64,000 nucleotides of DNA from Onchocerca volvulus (lineage: Eukaryota; Nematoda; Chromadorea; Rhabditida; Onchocercidae). A model generated the notes under the pieces. It was given only the letters and a program-made list of their open reading frames with translations, had not been told where the DNA came from and made no database searches. Shown one piece after another: positions 14,442 to 27,909 of the stretch (position 1 is its first letter; every line of letters begins with the position of its first letter). Where the stretch lies: positions 23,775,097-23,839,096 of the forward strand of contig HG738138.1 of the NCBI GenBank assembly GCA_000499405.2, in the 5' to 3' direction. A program made the position numbers and the translations under genes.

Positions 14442-16017
14442 ATGAAAAAATTAAAATGCTACTCCACTCTATAATGTGCCATCTATCTATCTTATTATTA
14501 TTTTTATCTTTTATATTCAGCTCATATTATACCGGTAAATAATCATGCTCTAATTCATAAAAAGATTTGCTATATGTATAATATAAATTATCGCAAATTT
14601 TCAAAGGAAAAATAAACTTTTAACTTGATTGAAAGTTAAAGATTTACTTTGTGGTCGTGAATGATTGCGTTGCTTGAACAGTCGAATTTATTTGAAATTT
14701 TATTCTTGCTCAATGGATGCAAATACAAAAATAGAAATCCAATTGAATTATATTTGAATCCTATTGGTGAGTTGAGGCGTTTTGGATTTAAAGGAAACGA
14801 ACTGAAAATCCGAGTAAGGTCCTTTAAGTCAACAAAACTTCTTGAATAATTTTCTGGAATGTATCGAAGGTACTAAATAGTCTCGGACAGCTCCAAAAAC
14901 AGTAAAAAACAGTAACACAACTATAATGAAATACAACCGTCTCATCCCAATTGGAAAAAATGGGTTGCTTGCAAAATTACATTAAGTGAATTATGGATTA
15001 AACATTAAACTGACTCAAAATTAAATTGTAAATAACTGATATTATGAAGTTTCTCGGAAATTCCGATATAAGTCTGAATATTTAACTCAGAAAATAAAGC
15101 AATTTTTTAAATAAGAATATGTTGAATCAAGCTGCTGAATATTGTCATTGTACTTATTTTTAACCATTGGATATGTATAATCAATTATTTTTTTGAAGTA
15201 AAAATTGGTTTTCTTCCTTAACAAATGAAAATGGCTTGAAATAATGAAAAAGCAGGAGCAGCAGCAGAATATTGACATTATCATAGCATCTAGGGAATTG
15301 ATACTGAAGAATTTCAATTTATTTTTGTTCAAATAACTGAACAAATCGTAATATTTGATTATTAATTAGTGAACTTTTCGTACTGACAAATAGCATGACA
15401 ATTTGATATTGTCGAGTAGTTTGAAATAAAGGATTTAGGAAATTTTAATAATAATGATAGTATGAAGATTTGTCCGAGATAGAAAAGATCGAAAAAACTA
15501 TATCTTACTTATGTTGGCATACCGCGTAATACCGAGAGTAAAGCATCGAGAATATGCAATATTTTTGATTTTTGCATAAATTTGATTGCACAATAATAAA
15601 ATTTTGCGATTTTTTTTATATATTTTTTCCCTTGTTGATATTGATTTTGCTGGATGTTGATGGTGCAATTGATAAATTCTTTCAAATTAATAGCTTTTAT
15701 GATTAACTATTATTTAAATGCTCATAAGTGATCAGTTAAATGCTTATTTAAATGCCATATCTTTTATGATGAAAAATGAACATAATTAGCTTCGTTCTCA
15801 AAAGTATTGTCAATAATCTGCTTTGATAATAATATTTAATTGTCTATTATGGAGTATTAATAATAAATACCGATGTTGTATCAGTAATTTTCGACAAAAG
15901 ACAACTTCTTGACAAGTAATGCGAAGTTTATACATTTTTATCATGGGTGGGTAGAATCGAAAGTTTTGAGTTAAAATAAATTGAGAAAAGCATAAAAAAG
16001 TAAAAGAAAACGGTTGA
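14442..16017. other. Intergenic, no gene seen
   Basis: AT-rich sequence. A 62-codon frame at 14661-14849 has no domain and lacks convincing splice context. A short run of GCA triplets lies near 15255. Confidence 0.55.
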
Positions 16018-18199
16018 TGGATTTATTTTGTAATATTTTGGTTCAAGCTAGAAGTGCATTATCAGGAAAAATTGCGCTTTTGAATCTTTCAAACTGTAAG
16101 TGAAATTGAAAGCACTTTAAAATTTTGTAAGCCCAATTTAAATTTCAAATAAAACATTGTATAAATAAAATTTTCATAAAAAATGAACCTCACATTACAC
16201 GAAAACATTAATTAATAATAATAATAATATGGGTCTTTTGATAATTTGCATCAAATATGGTAGTAGTGTTACAAATTTGTATTCCATTTGTTTCAGAAAT
16301 CTCATCAGAAGAAATTTATCAAATACTTGATTTGTCGCTCTTTTTATGTTTCAAAGTCAATCTTCAACAATTAGATAGAAATTGCACAAATTTTTACAAC
16401 AAAACATTTTATTACAACATATGCTGAAGTTTCGAGAATACAAACTGCAATTTCTGTACATCATCAAAATCTGCGATACTATTCATGCTTGAGTAATATG
16501 TTCTGAATAATTAATCCCAAAATTTTTTCACACTTGATTAGGGATCCTTCAAAAAAACCTTTAAATTTTGTAAAATTCTTTTTCATTGAATATTAGATAA
16601 AAGACACACATAATTTATTAGCACAAAAAAAAATAAATATTGTCGCTGAAATCGCGAGGAATACCAGAGAAGTGATTTCTTTATTTTTCAAACGTATCTC
16701 TTGTTTATTTGCATGGATATTTCTTTGTTTATAGTTCAAATGCTTTGTAACTTTATTCCTTGTTGTAGTCAAGGACACGCGCCAAAAAAGACGAGCTCTC
16801 ATGCGCTAAAAATGGCGCCTTATGGTAGATTAAATTCTGGTGTAAACCTTGGTTCGTTGACTATTAAGTCCATTAATTCATCGTCGACTTCAGCAACATC
16901 AATAGAAGAAAGTCTAAGCCTTCTTAATTCTGGAACATCCTTTAAAACTCTCTTGATCATTGAACCAAGCGAAGGTTTGCCAAATAGATCTATACCAAAA
17001 TCAGTGATATCAACAACTTTATCCTTAAAAAATCTATTCCACATACTACATAAATGCTCTTTTATTTGAGGCCATATGTTTTTTTTAAAGGTCTCTCCAT
17101 CATCAGAAAATACATTACCTAATAAAGCTCCTACTTTCTCATAACTTGATTCAAAATATTGAAGCAATGTCTCCACCTCCTTATAAGTACTATGTGCCGA
17201 ATCTAACGCTTTTCCTTCTACACTATTTTTATCTCCGATAGCTGATAACCCAAGCTTATTATAATTCAAAGCAATCTGCGCAGGTTTTATCACCTTTCTA
17301 TATACATAAATAAGAAGAAGAGGATCCTGACTATAGAAGCTTTGGAAAGGAAGCGCTACCACGAGGTCAGTTGGTTGTACGGATATTGTATTTTTCTACC
17401 TTATCGCGTTATCAGATTTTATAATAAAGGTTTAATTACCCAAGTTTGAGGTTTCGAGAACAACAAAGCAAGAAAGAAGAACTCTCAATAATTGTCACGG
17501 TCATAGAAGATCGGCGGCAAATATGATGTGCAAATATTTTACAATTTTTCCTCTATTCAGAAATTTTAAAGCAGACATTCAAAATGAAGTTAATTTCAGT
17601 AATGAAATTAGTTTACAGAAAAAATAGTGCAGAAAAGAAAAGACGATTTAGAAAAAGAAAATAATGATAATAATAATGAACAATCTGCGATCGGTAACAT
17701 GATTTGATCCGCATATTTGAATGAATGAAATTTTTAAAGCCAGAAATTTGATGCTTTCAGAAAACTTATTCGTTCTTTGGTTGATAGGTAAATTTACGAG
17801 AGGAAAATTTTATTTAGATATTAAGAACAAAAGAACAGAAAAGCTCTCATTAAATTAAAGTTTTGGAACCGAAAAATTTTATATCCAGAAATGCAACAGT
17901 AAATGTAACTGGAGCATTGCAAGAGATCGCTCTTAATTCGAAAGTTGTAACGAATTTTCTCGATTCACAGCATAAAACGATTAGACTGTCGTGGAATTTT
18001 TCTGAATGGTGGGGAGTGATGTCCAAAAATAGTCAAATATCACCAGGGTGTGCGTTGGGTTGTATTGAGTTGAGTTGGGTTGAATTCGTACTGTGTTGAG
18101 TTGAATTAATTTGTTGCACCTCAAACTTGGGTAATTAAACCTTTTATTTAAAGAAATTATACGCGCTAAACATGTTATAACTTGATAATGACAATGCAA

Positions 18200-18233
<34 letters not shown>

Positions 18234-19464
18234 ACACAAAAAATGAGGAGTGAAAAGTTTATAAGAAAATTACAGGATTAATTTTAAAGGATATAACCCA
18301 CGTTTAGAACGTTAAAAAATTGCCAAAAAAAAAGTTATTGACAGTTACAAATTACAATAGTAACGGGTCGTTATGCAATACAACTGTCTTGTTCTAGTAT
18401 GAGCAAGACAGTTGCTTACAGAATTATGTGAGAAAGGAAAGAAAGAAAGAAAGAAAAGGAGATTCTAGACGCGGAATTTCAAATTTAGCGATGTAATTTT
18501 ACAAATGATAAATAAAAAATAAAATTTGAGTTCAGATATTTCGAAATTTCCGACATAGACGACGTCGCAAAGTTTTAATTTTTTTTTTTAACCATAAGAT
18601 CATAATTGTTTGTTGTATTTTTTTAATCATTTCTAAAGAAATTAATGATATTTTTTGATATCATAACATATATTTACTATTTTTTAAAAATTCATCTGAA
18701 AGACTTCTAATTAACAAAATCATTCAAAAAAATAGTTTCAAAAAGATATTTTTTCAGATACAAGAAAAGCAGAATCTCAATCAAGCGCTTTTGGATAACT
18801 GAGAGCTTTAGGAGTAATCTTTTTTAAAAATTTCCATAGCTAAGTCAATATTCCCACAAATGAGTCAAGAAATTATTTGTATATCTATATTTTCACTTCA
18901 GTCTTTTGTTTCTAAATAGTTTGATTATTCTGTCATTTGTTGAAATTTCTAAAAAATTTGCAGGAAAGTAATAAAAGAATGCAAATGATATGTAACTTTT
19001 GCTAATTAAAAAATTTCCCATAGCACCATTTTACTCTTTTCGCGATTTTACTTTTTTGTCCATTCTAAATAAGTTCCCCAATTTTTTATGAGAACTTTTC
19101 GTTCTTTATGGCAAGGAAAAATTAACAAATCTCTTCATCAGCATGAGACTAACCATGATTGTCTACTTCGCAAAAGTTTGAAGTGCTAAGCAAATTTTTG
19201 AATTAAATTTTATGTTGAGAAGTAAGTCGATCTGGAATGGCAAATGAAATTTCAGAGATTATTTGAGCGACTCTAAATAAATTTTGTGATAGTTAATTTC
19301 ATTTTCAAAATTCAAAGAAATATGGAAAATTTTAACATCGAAATCTTAAGAATTCGATTTTAAAATAAAAAAAAAAAAAATTATAGGATGAAATTTCGGA
19401 AAAGCCAGCAGTTGATAGAAAGCGACGCATTGCACTGAAGAAGTCAAAAGCTAATAATACTTAA
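16018..19464 (+). CDS. Tentative small gene in three exons spanning the bacterial-type insertion
   Basis: This is a weak model and I do not recognise the product. Exon 1 (16018-16096) starts with ATG, reads 26 codons and ends at a perfect GTAAGT donor. The last segment (19387-19464) follows a TTATAG acceptor and reads 25 basic codons (DEISEKPAVDRKRR at its start) to TAA. A middle segment at about 17857-18013 is open (around LEPKNFISRNATVNVTG) and can be joined in phase to both, but with poor splice sites (AAAG acceptor, GTGATG donor). If real, the protein would be about 100 residues and the pseudogene at 16.8-17.4 kb would lie in its first intron. The first and last segments could equally belong to different genes or be chance. 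Confidence 0.2.
16767..17392 (-). pseudogene. Wolbachia-type nuclear insertion: MtaB (tRNA methylthiotransferase) fragment fused to another fragment
   Basis: The minus strand is open from about 17392 to a TAA at 16820, with no ATG at a sensible place (GTG at 17362), and is much less biased than its surroundings. Residues 117-180 counted from that GTG (about 17014-16823) match my memory of the radical-SAM tRNA methylthiotransferase MtaB: VDITDFGIDL, then PELRRLRLSSID, then DDELMDLI and NEPRF. MtaB makes the methylthio group of ms2t6A37 in tRNA. The fragment lacks the iron-sulfur cysteine motifs and stops where the family continues, so it cannot be a working enzyme. The first 116 residues are not MtaB and I cannot name them, so the frame is a chimera. 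A GC-richer patch at 16767-16820 (GGCGCC, GAGCTC, GGCGCG) probably belongs to the insert. Transfer from the Wolbachia endosymbiont is inferred from the filarial host. Confidence 0.7.
17426..18144. repeat. 27-bp perfect inverted repeat bounding about 0.7 kb
   Basis: Bases 17426-17452 and 18118-18144 are exact reverse complements over 27 bases (AAAGGTTTAATTACCCAAGT at the left start). The left arm begins about 30 bases beyond the bacterial-type fragment. The interior holds an open frame at 17863-18099 without a known domain and short TTGAGTTG repeats near 18067-18108. No clear target-site duplication could be read. It may be a small non-autonomous element with terminal inverted repeats. Confidence 0.65.
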
Positions 19465-20619
19465 AAACATTTTTTTTTTAAATTTAATACATCGAATTCT
19501 AATATCATAATTCCAAATGGTCACTCCTTCTAATAAAATGAAAATAGATGAATTGATCATCTACAGTAGTCAACTAATTGATCAATCAATAACTGCTAAT
19601 TAATCCAATTTTATTTAGCGGCAAAAATAGTTCACCCTTTTTAAACCGAATGATTCATCGTTGATCAATTTTTGATCAACTAACAAACAGATATTGTTAA
19701 TTGATCAAAAATTTACCGGAATAACCAGATAGTTAGCTCATTTATATTAATCTGACTTTAATCACTTAATCGCCTACTTCATTGCTAGTGATTTTCATTA
19801 ATTCATGATCGATCAACATAAAAACTGTAAATTTTTTTATTCTAGTAGAAGACCAATTGATCCGGACAATTTGTGATTGAATGTCATCCAATCCGCATTT
19901 TATTTATGCAAATTTTTCCATCAATGTAAATCCTTTTTTTTCTTATTTCTTTCTGAGATTAATTCCAATAAACCAAAGTGTATGAATTAAGAGTATGATT
20001 TAATGTAAGCCAAAGTCATTTCTTTAGTTTTTCATGGTTTTCAAAATTGAATTGAACTGCATTTAATCATATCAATGGCTTATTTTTACTGATACACTAC
20101 TTTTTTTCCAGTAAAAGAAGAAAGCATTATCATGAAAAGAATTTAAAAAAAATCTCAACAGCTTTTATAAAAATAATTTTAATAGCCGAATTGTAATATA
20201 ATTGAACGAAGATAACAGAATTCAGTTTCTTATTTAATTTTATAAAAATTTACTAATAAAATTTAGTATTATTGATTGATTGCTTAATAATATTTCTGAC
20301 ATGATTTAATAATTCTAATGATCTCGACAGGTAACCATTTTGATTTCATCGATTTATGACAGTAAAAAGAATTTGGTATGTATACTACTGATAAGCATTT
20401 GTTAAAGAACAAATAACGATTGAGCAGCCATTAAACCAGTTGAAATTTATTTAACAATGAAAAATTTCACAACTTAAGTGAATCCAAAAACCAGAAGAAA
20501 TTTCCCTGCTTTCAGAAAAAAAATCCAAATTGTCGGTTGTTTGATCGATATTGATCAATTCATTTAATAAATTTCATTGCACAGCAAATTTTTCTATACC
20601 AAGTTTTAATGTTAAACAA
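18145..20619. other. Mostly non-coding, with a 32-A tract and a short hairpin
   Basis: A run of 32 A lies at 18201-18232, and a GAAA microsatellite at about 18433-18456. A perfect 11-bp stem (18381-18391 with 18404-18414, CAACTGTCTTG) has a 12-base loop. Apart from the orphan last exon at 19387-19464 I see no coding sequence. Confidence 0.55.
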
Positions 20620-21080
20620 AAAAAAAATAAATCATTTTATTATTAATCATTTTATTATTATATTAATTTATTATCACTTATTATTGTCTATTATTAAAAG
20701 TTTATTATTATTCATAATTAATCGTAATTATCTGTTAATTATTCGTTTATTACTTTTTCGTATCAATTATTTAATATTATTTTTTATTATTAGTTATTTT
20801 GTTTACGATTATTATTCGTTATATATTTATTATTATTTATTGTTAATTCTTTGTTTGTTAGCTATAAGTAGTTATATTACTATTTTTATTAATTGTTATC
20901 ATTTGCTTATCATTGTTTATTATTAATTATTCGTCACAATTATTTGTTTCATTATTATTTATTGTTAGTTATTTAATAAAGGTATTATTTCTTTATCATT
21001 TGTTGTTATCAATTGTTATCACTATTATCAGTCGTTGGTCACTGCTATTAATCATTATAAATTGTTAATAATATTTTAAT
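20620..21080. repeat. TTATTA-rich low-complexity tract
   Basis: About 460 bases are built from degenerate TTATTA, TTATCA and TTAATTA words. The tract explains the 105-codon open frame across it, which is almost wholly Ile, Leu, Tyr and Ser. Confidence 0.75.
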
Positions 21081-21225
21081 ATTATTGAGAATAATTTCTA
21101 TTCTATGCACATCACATATGTGATTTCTTTGAAATACCCATGCACTTGACCATGAAATGCCGATTTTTACAATACAAAATTAGTTTAGATAAGAAAAATG
21201 TGAACGATACTTTGTTTTACCTGAC

Positions 21226-21271
21226 AGGTCACACTACCTGAACAGGTCAAATTACTCGGTAAATGAGGTCA
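21226..21271 (+). promoter_or_regulatory. Cluster of three AGGTCA half-sites
   Basis: AGGTCA occurs at 21226, 21244 and 21266 in the same orientation; the first two sit in similar longer contexts (ACCTGACAGGTCA and ACCTGAACAGGTCA). AGGTCA is the classical nuclear-receptor half-site. It lies 3.6 kb upstream of GST1 copy A. Function is inferred only. Confidence 0.3.
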
Positions 21272-22228
21272 TCAGTGGCATTCGTTGTTCGGTTTGATTT
21301 TATGCCGTTATAGCAAAACTAGTTTCAGTTCACTAAGGAAATATAAATCAAACTATACATAGTGTTGATTTGAATTTTTCACTTCAATAGTAAATGATAA
21401 GTGATCGTTTTAATTGAAATTGTCTATCTGGTACTAGAAATTTCTGATTCTATCTATATCAGTATTATCATATCCTTCAAATTTCATTTTGTTCATTTTG
21501 TTCTGAAAAAAAAAAAAACATTACATTTTGATAAATTACAATTTAAATTTCGTCGTTTTTTTTTTTTTTTTTTTTTTTTTGGTTTATTTTGACAGAAATT
21601 TCCTAGGAAGGACAAAACTTTAATGAATGCAATAACTTTTTTCATTGAAACAATAGACCATTGCAGTGAGTATTTTGTTTTTCTTTATCGAATGTATTCA
21701 TTTGTCAATATAAATTCATGAATTTATAAATGATACAGATATGGATGAGATAATTTTGTATTGCAAGCAAAAAACGAAAAATTTTCCGATCAATTGCAAG
21801 TAATTTTTAACGAAATTAATCAACCATTCTAAAATGGCGAAAAAAGGAATCATGCAGTTTTTGGAAAAGTCTGGTTTCTTAGAATCACTCTCCATCAGGA
21901 ATACTAATTTTTAAATTTATACTCACATTACTAACAAAAAATTTTGAAGGATAAATTAGCTAATTCACATTCCATTATTCAGGTAATCAATGGTTAAACT
22001 TGTTATTTTAAGTTGTAAAAAGAGTTAGACTTAAATGATAAATTCATCTGAATTTGTAACTTCAAATTTTATAAATCAATCCTTTGCTCTAAATTAATCA
22101 TAATTAAGTGATGCTCGCCAATTTATGTATAAAACTACAAAAGCATTCAATAGATTTTCTCTGGACATCATCAACTTTTGTTTATAACTATCAATAATTC
22201 AATTTTTCTGATGGAACTCAAAAAGTAA

Positions 22229-22347
22229 TTACCAAATCCTTTGCCTTTGCTTGCATCTCTTACTAAGCCTGCGATATCTGCGACTTCAAATCAGTTAGAA
22301 TCAATTAAAAGTCGCAAAAATCGAAGTTGCAAGCAAAGGAATCGGTA
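22229..22347. repeat. Imperfect fold-back, about 119 nt
   Basis: The left arm (TTACC, AATCCTTTGC, TTTGCTTGCA) pairs with the right arm (TGCAAGCAAAGGAATCGGTAA, 22327-22347) apart from small bulges. An inner stem TGCGACTT (22279-22286) pairs with AAGTCGCA (22309-22316). The whole could fold as one long hairpin. It may be a decayed inverted-repeat transposon or a small-RNA precursor. Confidence 0.5.
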
Positions 22348-22950
22348 ATAAGTTTTTGAGTTAAATCAGAGAAGTTAAATGCTATCGTCCATTTATTCAA
22401 AAAAAAAAGTTGCTACAAATGATATCGATAATATATCAATTTTTTTGTTCCAGTATGACGGAAAGTTTGATAATTTTATTTTCCAATTTAATATGCGGAA
22501 TGTTACTGAAAAAGTCGCAAGTCAGATCGCTCTTCTATTTCTCAAGTGAAGGACTTCTTTTTGGAGGTAAAGTTATGAAACGCGAGAAAGCGCATTTCCA
22601 CGTCAAGAAAAAAAATGCATAATTAATAAATTACCAGAATAATTGATTCATTAACTTATCAGAAGCATTAAAACGAATAAATGATGTATGCAAAAGAACA
22701 ACTAAAATTTTTGTTCTTTTTATTCAATAAAATGACACAAACAAACAAAAGACAAATTCAAATATTGTTTAATCGAATTCTAAAACTAATCTTTTTTTTT
22801 TTTTTTTTTTTGTTAAATAAATGATTGAAAGCGTTTGCAAAAAAAATAAAATTAAAAAAAAAATAAAATGAAATTTTTAAATCTTTTAAGCTCCAATTAT
22901 CATATAAAAAGGTACACAAAAAACATTACTATAATCTACTTCTCTGAGGT

Positions 22951-22974
22951 TGACGTGGTTGACGTAACTGACGT
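22951..22974 (+). promoter_or_regulatory. Three TGACGT motifs in 9-bp register
   Basis: TGACGT starts at 22951, 22960 and 22969, that is, three copies exactly 9 bp apart. TGACGT is the CREB/ATF half-site. The cluster is about 1.9 kb upstream of GST1 copy A and lies just outside the duplicated segment, so copy B lacks it. Regulatory use is inferred. Confidence 0.35.
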
Positions 22975-23036
22975 ACGTAATTACAGCAAACTGAAAAGTG
23001 TTTTTTCTCTTTCTATGATTTGGTTCATATACACCA

Positions 23037-24059
23037 AATAATGTGAGATTTAATATGTAAATGAAGGTGAAAGCAAAGCTATAAAACTTTCGTCGAATTT
23101 GCCAAACGTTTTCAATGAAACAAAATTGATAATGATATGAAAAATTGATAATGATATGAAAGAGTGATTAAAAATGTGTTATTATGAGATTAAGAAAATT
23201 AAATTCATGCAGAAAATAAAAGAAGAAAAAAAAAAAAAAATAACTAAAAATAAAATTTTCCTCCAAACACTTCATTATTGATTTCCTAGGATTTTGCGAT
23301 GATTGGAAAAAAAAAAGAAATCTTAAAATTTTAAAATAATAAAAGAAATTTTAAAACAATAATAAATTAAGCCTTTTCAAAAATTTAGCAAAATATGCAA
23401 AAATTCCTTGAACATGAAAAAGAAAAACAAAACAAAACAAAAAAAAAAAACCGGAAGTTTCAAAAATCAAACGTTGAAATTGAAACATAAAGATCTAATT
23501 CAATAATGAATGACTAATCTTCAAAAATTACTGCTTGTTTGAAAAAATTTTGCAATACATTATTCCTACCATCTTCCTACTTTTTTTTACTGAATCATTT
23601 GCAGGTATTTTAAAAAAAATAATAAAATCAAATAAATTGAAATGCAGTAATTTTTAAACATTGATGTTGAAATTAAACTATATTCCGATGAATTGATAAA
23701 TGTTAAGAGAAAAAAAGAAGTTGATAAATGTTAAGAGAAGAAAAAAAAAGGCAATTTCCTTTAAACTTTAACTTTTCGAACACTTTCGACCGAATAATGT
23801 GAGATTTAATATGTAAATGAAGGTGAAAGCAAAGCTATAAAACTTTCGTCGAATTTGCCAAACGTTTTCAATGAAACAAAATTGATAATGATATGAAAAA
23901 TTGATAATGATATGAAAGAGTGATTAAAAATGTGTTATTATGAGATTAAGAAAATTAAATTCATGCAGAAAATAAAAGAAGAAAAAAAAAAAAAAATAAC
24001 TAAAAATAAAATTTTCCTCCAAACACTTCATTATTGATTTCCTAGGATTTTGCGATGAT
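23037..24059. repeat. 267-bp direct repeat, copies 756 bp apart
   Basis: Bases 23037-23303 recur at 23793-24059 with no difference that I can see, including a poly-A run and an internal 20-bp doublet (AATTGATAATGATATGAAA). The left end joins different flanks in the two copies. The right end of the first copy falls on base 23303, the same base where the long duplication with 59990 starts. Near copy B only one copy is present (60480-60746). Confidence 0.9.
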
Positions 24060-24723
24060 AAAAAAAAAAAAAAGAAAAAAAGGAATTCAGAAACTAGCAC
24101 ATAATGAAACTTATTTCTTCAACAACAAATGAATATGTTTGGAATTCTACAAGTAAACTTTTCATGAAAAATTGTAAAAAAAAATTTTTTCACTTCTGCG
24201 AAATTTATTCAATTGTTGAAATGACTTTAAATTTGATAATGCAATATGTCATAGGATTATATCTGTTAACTAAATATGAAAAAATGATAGGAATAGTTTC
24301 CAACAGATGTTCGTCTAAAACATAAGTTAAGTTCTGGCTTAAAAGTTTCAATTGCATTCTTAAACTTTGTGACATCATCCAAATCTATAAAGTTATGTTT
24401 ATCTAGATTTTTTTACTAACCAAAATGAAATTGTCGAAACTATTTCAGTAATCGAAATTTTACTGAAAAATGGAAATTTCGAAATTCTCAAAAAAAAACG
24501 AAATTTTTCGTTTTTTTTTTTTAATAAGGAAATAGAATTTTTTACGATATTTTTGCAGTTCAATATTCAATGACGAATAAGAAATTTCCAAATTATTTTT
24601 CATTTTAATTTTAAAAAGGAAAAGGAATTTCATCATCTTTCACTCGAAAGGAACAACTCAGTATTATGAAATGAGATAAATTGTAGAAAGGACAACATTT
24701 CACAGACATTTCATCATCTAAAG

Positions 24724-24771
24724 ATGACATTTATGTTCACTTGATGATCGCTCAGTGGTACCATTTATAAA
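24724..24771 (+). promoter_or_regulatory. GST1 promoter region: SKN-1-like site and TATA-like box
   Basis: ATGACATT at 24724-24731 is, on the minus strand, AATGTCAT, which fits the WWTRTCAT site bound by SKN-1, the nematode regulator of many GST genes. TTTATAAA at 24764-24771 is TATA-like and lies about 60 bases before the ATG. Both recur at +36,687 before copy B. Their use is inferred from motif and position. Confidence 0.35.
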
Positions 24772-24829
24772 GTTGCCGAAACATTCGGTTCATTTCATTG
24801 TTCGTTATTTACTGTTCCCAACAAAAGAC

Positions 24830-27847
<3,018 letters not shown>

Positions 27848-27903
27848 ATTGTTTGTTGTGATTCTCTCATTCAAGATTTTTCATTTAAAAAAAAGACATT
27901 TTG

Positions 27904-27909
27904 AATAAA
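27904..27909 (+). terminator. Poly(A) signal of GST1 copy A
   Basis: AATAAA lies about 57 bases after the GST1 stop codon. Confidence 0.65.

Noticed and set aside
20609..20926. 105-codon frame
   Set aside because: Direct translation of the TTATTA low-complexity tract.
22410..22622. Frame(s) after a TTCCAG acceptor at about 22453, two overlapping readings
   Set aside because: Two different frames are both open and neither links to another exon; cannot choose, may be chance.
24104..24325. 73-codon frame upstream of GST1, also at 60791-61012
   Set aside because: Present twice only because the segment is duplicated; no domain, low-complexity start, lies between repeat and promoter.
24490..24519. 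A-tract/T-tract palindrome around ACGAAATTTTTCGT
   Set aside because: Mostly homopolymer pairing; bacterial-type terminator logic does not apply in nuclear DNA.
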